Assembly: GCF_002196855.1 (NCBI RefSeq)
Contig: NZ_NIPW01000030.1
Coordinates: forward strand, 1 to 53,512
From: Haematobacter genomosp. 1
GTDB lineage: Bacteria > Pseudomonadota > Alphaproteobacteria > Rhodobacterales > Rhodobacteraceae
DNA: 53,512 bases
Direction of reading: 5' to 3'
Position 1 is the stretch's first letter; each line of letters opens with the position of its first letter. The translations under genes were made by a program, and so were the position numbers. Below the pieces are notes generated by a model, which saw nothing but the letters and a program-made list of their open reading frames with translations, had not been told where the DNA came from and did not search any database. This document shows, in pieces, positions 29,110 to 37,145 of this stretch.

Positions 29110-29538
29110 ATGGCCGTCGCAGCTCTTCTTCCCGCACCTGCCGTTGCCACTCCTCAGAACGAGGAGCGGGATGTTCAGTTGACCGCAACGCTGAACCGGC
29201 TGAGGCTTCTTTCCCTGCGGTGCCGCGCGGCGCGCCGGATCGACGTATTCTCGGCCTGCGCCCTCCTCGCCATGGACCGGGTGGAAGCGGCGCAGGCTTT
29301 TGCTGAGGCCCTGCTGCGCGCCCTGCCGCAGGCGACCGGCAAACCGTTGAATTTCCTGTTTCCCGGCGCGCGAGAACGCTCCTTCGATGAAAGCTGGCTC
29401 CTTCGGTTGGTGGAGGCCGTCCGGCAGGGTGATGGCGACAGCACGACCTTTCTCATCGCCTCGCAGGTGCGCAAGCCTTACCGTCGTCAGATTGCCTATC
29501 TTGCGAAAGGTCTCGCCGAGGGACTGGACACAATTTAA
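29110..29538 (+). CDS. Hypothetical protein upstream of dps
   Basis: 142-aa helical, basic protein (ATLNRLRLLSLRCRAARRIDVFSACALLAMDRVEAAQAFAEALLRAL...). No signal peptide or named domain; C-terminal FLIASQVRKPYRRQIAYLAKGLA. The ATG at 29110 is my choice. The Shine-Dalgarno is weak (GGAACG), and a TTG at 29089 would add 7 residues. The stop codon lies inside the Irr-like palindrome of dps, 71 bp before the dps ATG, so read-through co-transcription with dps is possible. Function unknown. Confidence 0.65.
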   Translation: MAVAALLPAPAVATPQNEERDVQLTATLNRLRLLSLRCRAARRIDVFSACALLAMDRVEAAQAFAEALLRALPQATGKPLNFLFPGARERSFDESWLLRLVEAVRQGDGDSTTFLIASQVRKPYRRQIAYLAKGLAEGLDTI

Positions 29539-29552
29539 AATCATTCTAAATT
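29532..29552 (+). promoter_or_regulatory. Irr-box (iron-control-element)-like palindrome before dps
   Basis: AATTTAAAATCATTCTAAATT: the core TTTAAAA-TCA-TTCTAAA is an inverted repeat with one mismatch and closely matches the Irr/ICE consensus of alphaproteobacteria (TTTAGAA-n-TTCTAAA type, from memory). It lies 58 nt before the dps ATG. Irr control of iron-storage genes is known in this class; binding here is inferred. Confidence 0.55.
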
Positions 29553-29609
29553 GGGGATCATGGCAAGCGGACGCCAGCTAATGATTCGCAACTCGAAAGG
29601 AATGAGAAC

Positions 29610-30080
29610 ATGTCGCAAACGGCTGCCAACCTGAGCGAAAGTGCGCAGGCCGCCATCGCGGACGCGCTGAACCAGGCCGTCGCGGAGACCGTCGTCACCA
29701 CGATGCTCGCACAGAATTTCCACTGGAACGTCAAGGGCATGTCCTTCGGACCGTTGCACGAGCTGTTCCAGAAGATTTATGAAGATCACTTCGAGGGCCA
29801 GGACGATCTGGCCGAACGCGTCCGCGCCATCGGTGCCCATGCCGAAGGCCGTCTGGCCGATATGGTCAAGCGCTCCAAGGTCGATGAGCACGACGGCCAT
29901 GCCAGTGCCGAGGACATGATCCGCGCCCTGCTGAAAGCGGAGCGGACCGTGACGGAAACGCTTGCCGGTGTCGCTTCGATCTCCGAAAGCCACGGCGACC
30001 TGCTGACGCAGGATCTGGCCATCGAGCGGGGTCGCGTCCACGAGAAATTCGCGTGGATCCTGCAATCCCACCTCGAATGA
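29610..30080 (+). CDS. dps: Dps-type ferritin-like DNA-protection protein
   Basis: 156-aa Dps dodecamer subunit: oxidises and stores iron and protects DNA from peroxide. The inter-subunit ferroxidase site is intact: His38 and His50 (FHWNVKGMSFGPLH) with Asp65 and Glu69 (FEGQDDLAE), matching the family's H-x11-H-x14-D-x3-E spacing. It has AAAGGAATGAG upstream. Preceded by an Irr-box-like palindrome and convergent with a DUF1289 gene 1 nt away. hemP lies 0.45 kb downstream. Confidence 0.95.
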   Translation: MSQTAANLSESAQAAIADALNQAVAETVVTTMLAQNFHWNVKGMSFGPLHELFQKIYEDHFEGQDDLAERVRAIGAHAEGRLADMVKRSKVDEHDGHASAEDMIRALLKAERTVTETLAGVASISESHGDLLTQDLAIERGRVHEKFAWILQSHLE

Positions 30081-30081
30081 C

Positions 30082-30333
30082 CTAGAGACCGGGAAGGGTG
30101 GGCATTTCGATGCCCTTCTTCGCGCATTTCCGGGCATAGGCGCGGCCCCAAGCGGGAAACTTGCCAAGGTCGCGCTGCTGATGCACCAGCATGGTCAGAA
30201 AACCTTGCTGGTGTTTTTCTTTCTTCAGCTTCTTGAAGAGAGACTTCTGATCCTTGGTCATCGAGCATGCGATGCAATGCCCCGCGCGGCGGAATTTGCA
30301 GACGCTGAGGCAGGGAGAGGGCAGCTTCGTCAT
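30082..30333 (-). CDS. DUF1289 family protein
   Basis: 83 aa from the ATG at 30333, chosen for the GGAGG 5 nt upstream. It matches the DUF1289 pattern PC-x-SVC-x(4-9)-C-x2-C (PCLSVCKFRRAGHCIAC), four Cys that may bind a metal or Fe-S cluster. The rest is Lys/Arg-rich. Unlike many relatives it lacks the usual acidic turn after the second Cys. Function unknown. The neighbourhood (dps, hemP) would suit an iron-related role. Confidence 0.82.
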   Translation of the reverse strand: MTKLPSPCLSVCKFRRAGHCIACSMTKDQKSLFKKLKKEKHQQGFLTMLVHQQRDLGKFPAWGRAYARKCAKKGIEMPTLPGL

Positions 30334-30416
30334 TGGAGCCTCCATCGGGTGCGACGCGCGCCCGAAGTCAGCGGTTAGAGGCAAGCCCCGGCCCCTTGTC
30401 AAGCTTGCGGAACGAG

Positions 30417-30458
30417 AGAAGCCCTGCGATCCCCGAGGAGACGGGTCGCAGGGCTTCT
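30417..30458 (-). terminator. Strong hairpin after hemP
   Basis: AGAAGCCCTGCGA / TCGCAGGGCTTCT, a 13-bp perfect stem, with CCCG/CGGG pairing inside the loop. It lies 75 nt past the hemP stop on the minus strand and is followed there by CTCGTTCC. Confidence 0.7.
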
Positions 30459-30532
30459 GAAGGCGCTACAGAAACGGGAGCGTGTGTTGCGCCTCTCCGG
30501 CATGTTCCGGGAGGGGGATGCCGGGTTTCCGA

Positions 30533-30694
30533 TCACTTGGTGAGGATAAGCTTCCCCGCCTTGGTGATCCTGAGGGAATAGACCTGTCCATCAAGGACGA
30601 TGCGCGCCTGCACGCCCCCGGCGGTCAGCAGGTGTGCATCGTGGACGGGGATGGAGTCCTGCAGCGTCAGCGTGCGGGAGACGGTGGCGTTCAT
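30533..30694 (-). CDS. hemP: Hemin uptake protein HemP/HmuP
   Basis: 53-aa protein with the HemP signature in order: PVHDAHLLTAGG, ARIVLDGQVYSLRITKAGKLILTK at the C-terminus. In rhizobia HmuP is a small co-activator that, with Irr, switches on haem-uptake genes. The ATG at 30694 has GAGAGG upstream and overlaps the stop of the preceding 51-aa gene in an ATGA junction. No haem receptor or ABC transporter is nearby, so its target operon must be elsewhere. Confidence 0.88.
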   Translation of the reverse strand: MNATVSRTLTLQDSIPVHDAHLLTAGGVQARIVLDGQVYSLRITKAGKLILTK

Positions 30695-30846
30695 GGCATC
30701 CTCTCAAATCTGTCGAGAACCTGGTCAAGCGGGCGTCCGCCCCCAAAGGCAAGAAGCAGGAGCCGGTACAGCTCCCCCAGCGGAGTGGAAGGCGCGCCTT
30801 CCCGAATTTGCCGGTGATCCGGCCAGAACAGGATCTCAGGTTTCAT
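30691..30846 (-). CDS. 51-aa unknown protein coupled to hemP
   Basis: A frame from ATG 30846 to TGA 30691 encodes MKPEILFWPDHRQIREGAP...LDQVLDRFERMP. It overlaps hemP by 4 nt (ATGA), so the two are probably translationally coupled. A GGAG lies 9 nt before the start. The middle (LGELYRLLLLAFGG) is hydrophobic but too short and interrupted to be a clear membrane helix. I know no family for it. A longer in-frame reading to 31143 crosses the divergent promoter region and is unlikely. Being coupled to a haem-uptake regulator, a role in haem or iron control is a reasonable guess only. Confidence 0.62.
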   Translation of the reverse strand: MKPEILFWPDHRQIREGAPSTPLGELYRLLLLAFGGGRPLDQVLDRFERMP

Positions 30847-31066
30847 TTTCCGTACTCCGACGGAGGGTCTGTTCCGGGCTGACCTGTTCGGGCGGCTAGG
30901 ACTGATGATGAAACTGAGCGAAACAGTCGGAAATGTCAAACAAGATTTGTCGGGAATTAATCCAGTGGAAGATTTTTGCCTCATCTGGGCGAGGTTCATC
31001 GCCAAACCTTGCGCTTTGAGAAGATTGTGCCACCTTTCTGCCGACACTCTCTGACTGGAGGCGCAG

Positions 31067-31903
31067 ATGCAGCCGACCTCAATGAAATCCATGTTCGACA
31101 GTCTTTTGGGCCAGATTACCGGTGATGCGGGCACGAGTCGCACCCAGACTGGTGGTCAGAATACCGCTGGCAGTGCGGCGAGCGGTGCGACTGGCGGGAG
31201 CAGCGGAGGTCTGGGGGATCTTCTCTCCAGCCTGACCGGCGGGGGAGCGACGGCCTCGTCCAGCCGCTCCGGCGGCCTTTCCGATATGCTGGGCGGTCTC
31301 GTCGGCGATCAGGGCTCCTTTGCCAAGGGGGCGGCCGCAGGTGGTCTTGCCGGGGCGCTTCTCGGCGGCAAGGGGCTGGCGAAAGGGGCGGTCGCCGCCG
31401 CGATCGGCACGCTCGCCTACAAGGCCTACAACGACTGGCAGGCAGGCAGGGCACCGTTCAGCTCCGATACCTCCGCTGCCCAGCCGCAATCGGCAGCAGC
31501 GCCGGAGGCATTGCCTTCCCCGGAGGGCACCGATTTCATGCCCGATGATCCCGAGGAACTGGCCGAGAAGCTGGCGCGCGCCATGGTCGCCGCCGCCAAG
31601 GCGGACGGGGAGGTCACGGCCGTGGAACGGGCGCGGATCACCACGGCCCTGAAAGAGCGGGGCTATGACGACAGCGCCGCGCAGGTGCTGACCGAAGAGT
31701 TGGCAGCACCGCTCGATGTGGGGCGGATCGCGGCCCTCGCCTCCAATCAGGCGGAGGCGGCGGAGATCTATGCGGCCTCCCTGCTTGCGGTCGATCCGGA
31801 GGGGGCGGCGGAGAAGGGCTATCTTGCGATGCTGGCCGCGCGCCTGAAGCTTCCGGCGGATCTCGTGGCGCATCTTCATGCCAACGCGGGTGCGCTGGCC
31901 TGA
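31067..31903 (+). CDS. DUF533 (YebE-like) inner-membrane protein
   Basis: 278 aa. N-terminal Gly/Ser-rich low-complexity region (about 20-75), then a Gly/Ala hydrophobic segment (GAAAGGLAGALLGGKGLAKGAVAAAIGTLAYKAYNDW, about 88-124) that may cross the membrane. The C-terminal TerB-like helical domain (DPEELAEKLARAMVAAAKADGEVTAVERARI...) is typical of DUF533. E. coli YebE belongs to this family and responds to envelope stress. The SD GGAGG is 5 nt before the ATG. Convergent with otsA. Confidence 0.85.
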   Translation: MQPTSMKSMFDSLLGQITGDAGTSRTQTGGQNTAGSAASGATGGSSGGLGDLLSSLTGGGATASSSRSGGLSDMLGGLVGDQGSFAKGAAAGGLAGALLGGKGLAKGAVAAAIGTLAYKAYNDWQAGRAPFSSDTSAAQPQSAAAPEALPSPEGTDFMPDDPEELAEKLARAMVAAAKADGEVTAVERARITTALKERGYDDSAAQVLTEELAAPLDVGRIAALASNQAEAAEIYAASLLAVDPEGAAEKGYLAMLAARLKLPADLVAHLHANAGALA

Positions 31904-31908
31904 TCTCG

Positions 31909-33342
31909 TCAGGGAGGATTTGCGGCTTCCGGGGCAGCCTGCGGCAAGGCGGGCCCGGAAGGCCGCTCCACCTTTGCGAGTGTACCGAGATAGTCGCGGC
32001 ACCAGTGATGCACGTCATAGGCGCGGAGCCTGTCCATCATGGCACTCCAGCGCTCCTTGCGCTCCTCCAACGGCATTGAGAGCGCGCGCGCCAGAGCATT
32101 GGCTGTCGCGTCTATGTCATAGGGGTTGATGAGCAACGCCTCCACCATCTCCCGCGCGGCGCCGGCGAAGCGGGACAGGACCAGGACACCGGGATCGGCA
32201 GGATCCTGAGCTGCCACGTATTCCTTGGCGACGAGATTCATCCCGTCCTTCAGCGGCGTCACGAATCCCACCTGCGCCACCCGGTAGAGACCTGCCAGCA
32301 CCGGGCGTTTCAGCGACTGGTTTATGTAGCGGATCGGCGTCCAGTCCACCGCGCCGTTATCGCCATTCACGCGCCCCGCCTGCGCCGCGACCGCCTCCTG
32401 CATGGCGCGGTATTCCGGCACGTCGGAGCGGGACTTGGGCGTGACCTGAAGGAAGGTCACTTCCCCCCTGAAATCCGGGTGACGCTTCAGAAAGCGCTCA
32501 TAGGCGTCGATGCGGTTGGGGATGCCCTTGGAATAATCCAGCCGGTCCACCCCGATGATGAGACGCCGCCCGTGCAGACTGCGGAGCAGGTCGCGCACCC
32601 CCGGCTTGCCCACCGAGGCGCGCGAGAGGTTGGCGAACTCCTCCGTCTCCATGCCGATGGGAAAGGCGCCCACGCGAAACTGCCGCCCATAGGCCACCAC
32701 TTCCCCGTCGCCGAGCGGGCTGCCGCTGCCCTCGCGCCGGAGGCAGCCGATGAAATTGTCCATGTCGTAGTCGGTCTGGAAACCGACCAGATCATAGGCG
32801 GAAAGACCCGACAGCACCGCCTCATAGACCGGCATGGCAAAAAGGATATCCGCAGGCGGCCACGGGATGTGGAGGAAGAAGCCGATTCGGTTCCTGACCC
32901 CGCGCTGCCGCAACTCCTCCGCCAGCGGGATGAGGTGATAGTCATGCACCCAGATCGTATCGTCGGGGCGGAGCATGGGCACGAGTTGATCGGCAAAAAG
33001 CCGGTTCACCCGGAAGTATCCCGCCATCTCCCGGCGTGCGTATTCCGCCAGATCGACCCGCCCATGAAAGATCGGCCAGAGGACGCGGTTGGCAAAGCCG
33101 TTGTAGTATTCCTCCACGTCGGTTTCCGTCAGATCCATCAGCGAATAGGCGATGCGCCCCTGTTCGCGGGTGGTCATGCGGACATCCTCCGTATCGGCGA
33201 CCGCCCGTCCCGACCATCCCATCCAGATGCCGCCCTGATCCCGGAGCGCCGCGTGAACGGCCACGGCGAGCCCCCCGGGCGGCGGATTCCCGTGCTTGTC
33301 GGGGAGCGGCACGCGGTTTGAAACGACGACGAGCCTGCTCAT
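31909..33342 (-). CDS. otsA: Trehalose-6-phosphate synthase OtsA
   Basis: GT20 glycosyltransferase making trehalose-6-phosphate from UDP-glucose and glucose-6-phosphate, the first step to the osmoprotectant trehalose. 477 aa. Features: N-terminal SNRVPLPD, the G-loop GGLAVAVHAAL, YYNGFANRVLWP, WVHDYHL, and RLDYSKGIPNR (nucleotide-sugar binding), then DGMNLVAKEY. It starts at ATG 33342, overlapping the otsB stop by 4 nt, so the pair is coupled in the order otsB-otsA. Confidence 0.97.
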   Translation of the reverse strand: MSRLVVVSNRVPLPDKHGNPPPGGLAVAVHAALRDQGGIWMGWSGRAVADTEDVRMTTREQGRIAYSLMDLTETDVEEYYNGFANRVLWPIFHGRVDLAEYARREMAGYFRVNRLFADQLVPMLRPDDTIWVHDYHLIPLAEELRQRGVRNRIGFFLHIPWPPADILFAMPVYEAVLSGLSAYDLVGFQTDYDMDNFIGCLRREGSGSPLGDGEVVAYGRQFRVGAFPIGMETEEFANLSRASVGKPGVRDLLRSLHGRRLIIGVDRLDYSKGIPNRIDAYERFLKRHPDFRGEVTFLQVTPKSRSDVPEYRAMQEAVAAQAGRVNGDNGAVDWTPIRYINQSLKRPVLAGLYRVAQVGFVTPLKDGMNLVAKEYVAAQDPADPGVLVLSRFAGAAREMVEALLINPYDIDATANALARALSMPLEERKERWSAMMDRLRAYDVHHWCRDYLGTLAKVERPSGPALPQAAPEAANPP

Positions 33343-34136
33343 CGGACGATCTCCGCGAGCAGGGCGCGCAGCGCGTTGGGCGAGGGGAGCCGCTCCGTCG
33401 CCGCGCTGTCCTCCAGCGTCGGCCCGATCCGGATACCGCGTCCGCCCCGGTCCGCGACGAAGCGGAACATCGCCTCATCCGTCAGGTCGTCGCCGATGGC
33501 GAGCGGCAACCGGCCCCGGAACGGGGCTTGCGCAAGGAAAGCGGCGATGGCGGTGCCCTTGTCGCCGGAGGCGGGGCGCAACTCGGCAACCATCTTGCCG
33601 GACTGGAGCTGAAAGGCGCTGCCCGCGGTGGCCAGCGCTGTCTCCATCTCGCGGCGGACTTCGGCCTCCGCTTGCGGCAGCCCCCGGTAGTGGAGCGCAA
33701 AGGCGAGGCCCTTGTCCTCGAACAGCACGCCTGGTGTCCGCTCGGCAAAGTGTGCGGCCCCGGCCTTGGCGATGAGGTAATCGCGCGGGGGGGGCGGCTG
33801 ATCCGCGCCCCGCAATTCCGCCCCGTGCAGGCCGGCGATCGGCAGACAGGCCGGCGCGAACATGGCCTCCGCCCGCGCCAGCGACCGCCCCGTGACCAGC
33901 GCAAGCGCCCCGCCCAGCAGGGCGGAAAGGCGGGTGAGCCGGGCGGCCAGCCCTTCCTCCACGACGATACCGTCCGGGCTTTCGGCGAGATCGACCAGCG
34001 TCCCGTCAATGTCCAGAAACATGGCCCAGCGTTCGGAAACGGCGGGAAGCGACCTGAGCGTGGCTTCCGCAGCGGCAACCGGGTCAGCGAGGGAATCCCG
34101 GTCTGCGACCGGGGGCGGCGTCTGACTGATCTGCAT
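33339..34136 (-). CDS. otsB: Trehalose-6-phosphate phosphatase OtsB
   Basis: HAD-superfamily phosphatase completing trehalose synthesis. 265 aa. The nucleophile motif is DIDGT with Asp42/Asp44; motif II is LVTGR; motif IV is IGDDLTDE. No Shine-Dalgarno precedes the ATG; instead a promoter (-35 TTGCCG, 17 nt, -10 TAGTTT) ends 6 nt before it, so a leaderless mRNA is likely. Trehalose synthesis here adjoins mscL and envelope-stress genes. Confidence 0.95.
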   Translation of the reverse strand: MQISQTPPPVADRDSLADPVAAAEATLRSLPAVSERWAMFLDIDGTLVDLAESPDGIVVEEGLAARLTRLSALLGGALALVTGRSLARAEAMFAPACLPIAGLHGAELRGADQPPPPRDYLIAKAGAAHFAERTPGVLFEDKGLAFALHYRGLPQAEAEVRREMETALATAGSAFQLQSGKMVAELRPASGDKGTAIAAFLAQAPFRGRLPLAIGDDLTDEAMFRFVADRGGRGIRIGPTLEDSAATERLPSPNALRALLAEIVR

Positions 34137-34142
34137 GGAGGG

Positions 34143-34171
34143 AAACTAGAGCGTCGCTGCCGTTTCGGCAA
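34143..34171 (-). promoter_or_regulatory. Promoter of otsBA (probably leaderless)
   Basis: Minus strand TTGCCG (34171-34166), 17-nt spacer, TAGTTT (34148-34143), then 6 nt to the otsB ATG. The expected start site coincides with the start codon. Confidence 0.55.
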
Positions 34172-34243
34172 CCGCGAAGCCGTTATTTTGCACCCGCAGC
34201 AGTCTGGGCAGCCGCTTTGGTATGACGCGAGCCCTTGAACGGG

Positions 34244-35209
34244 TCAGGTCGGCCAGCCTCCTCCGGGGGGCCGTTTCGTGCCGGAGGGCGGGATGCGGCT
34301 GGTGCTCAATCCAGCGTCGGGGGCAGGTCTGTCCTGCAGGGGTGCTGCCCTCGGCGCGGCGGTATTTCCCATGCGCGCGGCCATCTCCCTCAGGGCCGCA
34401 ACCCGGTTCGCAGTCGAGGGATGGGTGGAAAACAGCCTGTCACGCTGAAAGGCATGCAGGGGATTGATGATGAACATCGGCGCCGTGGCCGGATTGCGCT
34501 CCGCCGGGACGTTGTCGATCCGGCTGGCATAGCCCTCGATCTTCTGAAGCGCCGAGGCAAGCCAGAGCGGCTGGCCACAGATTTCCGCCCCTGTCCGGTC
34601 CGCCTCGTATTCCCGCGTCCGGCTGATCGCCATCTGGACGACAGCCGCCGCCATCGGGGCCACGATCATGGCGATCAGGCCACCCAGCGGCCCCATCGGG
34701 CTGTTGCGGTCACGCGGCATGAACAGCGCGAAATTGCCCAGCATGGAAATCGCCCCGGCAAAGGTTGCGGTCACGGTCATGATGAGCGTGTCGCGGTGCT
34801 TCACATGGGCCAGCTCATGCGCAACGACGCCCGCCACCTCCTCCATCGTCAGGGCGCGCATGAGGCCGGTGGTCACCGCGACGGCGGCGTTATCCGGGTT
34901 GCGGCCCGTGGCAAAGGCATTCGGCTGGTCGTTGGGCAGAATGTAGAGCTTTGGCATCGGCAGCCCCGCGCGCGCCACCAGCCCTTCCACCATGCGATAG
35001 AATTCGGGCGCGGTTCTCGGATCAACGGGCTGGGCTGAATAGGTCTTCAGCACCATCTTGTCAGAGTTCCACCAGGTAAAGACATTCATCAGCGCTGCAA
35101 AGATCAGCGCGAAGATCATGCCGCCCTGTCCGCCCAGCAGATATCCGACGCCCATGAAAACCGCCGTCATGGCGGCCATCAGCAGCGCTGTCTTGGCATA
35201 TCCGGTCAT
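34244..35209 (-). CDS. htpX: Membrane zinc metalloprotease HtpX
   Basis: M48B protease of the inner membrane that degrades misfolded membrane proteins. 321 aa. Two N-terminal membrane helices (about 7-25 and 30-46), the zinc site HELAH at 131-135 with Glu202 (EYEAD) as third ligand, and two more hydrophobic helices between (about 143-165 and 173-193). The C-terminus from about 285 is a Pro/Ala/Arg-rich tail, probably disordered. Divergent from mscL across 136 bp. Confidence 0.95.
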   Translation of the reverse strand: MTGYAKTALLMAAMTAVFMGVGYLLGGQGGMIFALIFAALMNVFTWWNSDKMVLKTYSAQPVDPRTAPEFYRMVEGLVARAGLPMPKLYILPNDQPNAFATGRNPDNAAVAVTTGLMRALTMEEVAGVVAHELAHVKHRDTLIMTVTATFAGAISMLGNFALFMPRDRNSPMGPLGGLIAMIVAPMAAAVVQMAISRTREYEADRTGAEICGQPLWLASALQKIEGYASRIDNVPAERNPATAPMFIINPLHAFQRDRLFSTHPSTANRVAALREMAARMGNTAAPRAAPLQDRPAPDAGLSTSRIPPSGTKRPPGGGWPT

Positions 35210-35345
35210 CTGTCATCCCCGCAACGGATCCCGAGAGAGATATGTGGCTCTCGAAGCGAGTGTTGACAAACAACACGAGGGGTTCAACTTCTTTCGCAGG
35301 CACCGGCGGTCTCCTTTGCCGCCGACCATTCGATTGGAGCAGAGA

Positions 35346-35744
35346 ATGCTGAAGGAATTCCGGGACTTCATCGCGCGCGGCAACGTGCTCGACCTCGCTG
35401 TCGGTATCATCATCGGTGCCGCGTTCACGTCAATCGTCAATTCCGTGGTTGCGGATCTCATCAACCCCATCATCTCGCTTTTCACCGGTGGCCTCGATTT
35501 CTCCGGCCTGTCGATCGTCCTGGGCGAGGGGCCGAATGCCGCGCAATTCGCTTACGGCAAGTTCATCATGGCGGTGATCAACTTCCTCATCATCGCCTGG
35601 GTCGTGTTCCTGATCGTGAAGGGTGTGAACACGGCACGCAGATTCGCGCATATGGAAGGCAAGGAGGAGAAGGCCGAGGATCCGCCGGAGATCAAGCTTC
35701 TCACCGAAATCCGTGACGAGCTGAAAAATCGCCCTGCCGTCTGA
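35346..35744 (+). CDS. mscL: Large-conductance mechanosensitive channel MscL
   Basis: 132-aa pentameric channel that opens under membrane tension to relieve hypo-osmotic shock. N-terminus [27 protein letters not shown] contains the amphipathic helix and the first transmembrane helix lining the pore. TM2 is about residues 70-92 ([22 protein letters not shown]), followed by a charged cytoplasmic helix. GGAG lies 6 nt before ATG 35346; the longer in-frame reading upstream crosses the htpX promoter. An intrinsic terminator follows. Confidence 0.96.
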   Translation: MLKEFRDFIARGNVLDLAVGIIIGAAFTSIVNSVVADLINPIISLFTGGLDFSGLSIVLGEGPNAAQFAYGKFIMAVINFLIIAWVVFLIVKGVNTARRFAHMEGKEEKAEDPPEIKLLTEIRDELKNRPAV

Positions 35745-35762
35745 TGCAATAACCCCTTCGTC

Positions 35763-35808
35763 AGGGGCGGAAATATTGGTAGGCTCTACCGGATTTTCCG
35801 CCCCTTTT
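35763..35808 (+). terminator. Intrinsic terminator after mscL
   Basis: AGGGGCGGAAA / TTTCCGCCCCT stem with an inner GGTAG/CTACC stem-loop, then TTTT. It lies 19 nt past the mscL stop and ends 18 nt before the Lrp-type gene, so that gene's promoter must overlap it. Confidence 0.8.
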
Positions 35809-35826
35809 CGAAGAAGTTTGCGCTGA

Positions 35827-36285
35827 ATGGAACTTGATGCGACGGACCGTCGAATCCTCATCGTCCTGCAGAAGGAGGGGAGGATTTCAAACTCCGACCT
35901 GTCGGAGCGTGTGAACCTCTCCGCTTCCGCCTGTCACCGTCGCGTCCAGCGGCTGGAGCAGGAAGGGTATATCCGGGACTATGTCGCGTTGCTGGACGAA
36001 CGCCGCATGGGGGTGCCCACGACGGTCTTCGTCGAGATCACGCTTTCCGGTCAGGCGGATGAGGTGCTGGAAGCCTTTGAGCGCGAGGTGGCGCGCGTCC
36101 CCGACATTCTGGAATGTCACCTGATGGCGGGGTCCGCGGATTATCTGCTGAAAGTTGTGGCCTCCGATACGGAGGATTTCGCCCGGATTCACAGGCAATA
36201 TCTGGCGAAGCTGCCGGGGGTGTCGCAGATGCATTCCTCCTTCGCGCTGCGCACCGTCTTCCGCACCACGGCGATTCCCGTATAG
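35827..36285 (+). CDS. Lrp/AsnC-family transcriptional regulator
   Basis: 152 aa. N-terminal winged HTH (MELDATDRRILIVLQKEGRISNSDLSERVNLSASACHRRVQRLEQEGYI) and a C-terminal RAM ligand domain (VFVEITLSGQ, ILECHLMAGSADYLLKVV). Regulators of this type sense amino acids and often control nearby divergent genes, but none is adjacent here, so the target is unknown. It begins 18 nt after the mscL terminator and has no clear SD: TTTGCGCTGAATGG. Confidence 0.92.
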   Translation: MELDATDRRILIVLQKEGRISNSDLSERVNLSASACHRRVQRLEQEGYIRDYVALLDERRMGVPTTVFVEITLSGQADEVLEAFEREVARVPDILECHLMAGSADYLLKVVASDTEDFARIHRQYLAKLPGVSQMHSSFALRTVFRTTAIPV

Positions 36286-36507
36286 CCCTTTCCGTGCAAG
36301 CGCTGCGGCTACAGGGGTGATATCCAAGCGGATCAGCTCACGCGCCCTGATACCGGAAGCAGACAGCCGGTGATCGCGCTGCAAGGCCCGTGGGTCGTTG
36401 CCTTGATTGCCCGTCTGACTCCCGCTTAGGGGGGCACCACCACGGTAGGCGCGCGCGCCTTTTCCGGCGGTCTCTGGCCAGCGGGCGCCGACGCGTTCGG
36501 GGCTAAC
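36286..36507. other. Intergenic region without gene
   Basis: 222 bp after the Lrp-type gene with no plausible coding frame. It contains CCGGAAGCAGACAGCCGG, which recalls the SRP-RNA tetraloop region but lacks the required GGTCAGG context, and a GCGCGCGC run. No function assigned. Confidence 0.4.
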
Positions 36508-36681
36508 ATGCTGCGGAAAAAGGTCTGACGTGTTATGTCCGTGCTCTGGAAATCGGGGCTCTGGAAATCGGGAAATCAGCCCGGGAACTGCCAGAAACGC
36601 GTGGGTCTCTGGCTGGAGTTCCCCAGATGCGAACGATTTCCGCTCTCGCAGACCCGAAGGCCTTTTTCAGCAGTCTGCCAA
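36508..36681 (+). repeat. Intergenic inverted-end repeat, well-preserved copy
   Basis: Left end ATGCTGCGGAAAAAGG, internal TCTGGAAATCGGGAAATCAG, then CCAGATGCGAACGATTTCCG, and right end AGGCCTTTTTCAGCAGTCTG. The ends are imperfect inverted repeats, and the internal blocks match both the 15.9 kb and 42.9 kb copies. Length about 174 bp, non-coding. Confidence 0.7.
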
Positions 36682-36757
36682 AGTGCCGCCCTCCCCCGAG
36701 AGTGCTCCTGCCAGACAGGCCGCCCCGCCTTCGCCAATGGCGTTGCCGGCCTCTGCA

Positions 36758-36792
36758 CAAAAGAAAACCCCCGCGCAAAAGCAGCGGGGGTT
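36758..36792 (-). terminator. Intrinsic terminator of rpsU
   Basis: AACCCCCGC / GCGGGGGTT (perfect 9-bp stem), followed on the minus strand by TTTTCTTTT. 34 nt past the rpsU stop. Confidence 0.85.
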
Positions 36793-36826
36793 CGGCAACC
36801 ATGAGGTTACCCGTCGCGTCAGAGGC

Positions 36827-37033
36827 TCAGAGGAGACCCTCGCGCTGCGCCTTCTTGCGAGCCAGTTTACGCGACCGGCGAACGGCCTCGGCTTGCTCAC
36901 GCGCCTTCTTTACGGAAGGCTTTTCGAAGTGCTGCTTGAGCTTCATCTCACGGAACACGCCCTCACGCTGAAGTTTCTTCTTCAGAGCGCGCATGGCCTG
37001 TTCGACGTTGTTATCGCGAACGCTTACCTGCAT
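36827..37033 (-). CDS. rpsU: 30S ribosomal protein S21
   Basis: 68-aa basic protein of the small subunit near the mRNA exit/anti-SD region. The start [20 protein letters not shown] and the Lys/Arg-rich C-terminus [10 protein letters not shown] are typical alphaproteobacterial S21. The ATG at 37033 is preceded by AGGTGG; a longer reading to 37147 has no support. Divergent from coq9 with 112 bp between. Confidence 0.97.
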   Translation of the reverse strand: MQVSVRDNNVEQAMRALKKKLQREGVFREMKLKQHFEKPSVKKAREQAEAVRRSRKLARKKAQREGLL

Positions 37034-37145
37034 GTGGTTGTCACCACCTTTCTGGTCTAGGGTTTCTGTCAGGTGCAGGACGCCGCTCCATATCAGAGGG
37101 TAAAGGGGTTGTCCACCGCGCCTCGCAAGGAAAAGGGGAATTGCC

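Noticed and set aside
36340-36400. SRP RNA (ffs) suggested by CCGGAAGCAGACAGCCGG
   Set aside because: The conserved GGTCAGG-x-CCGGAAGG-AGCAGCC core is not complete and no long complementary arms flank it.
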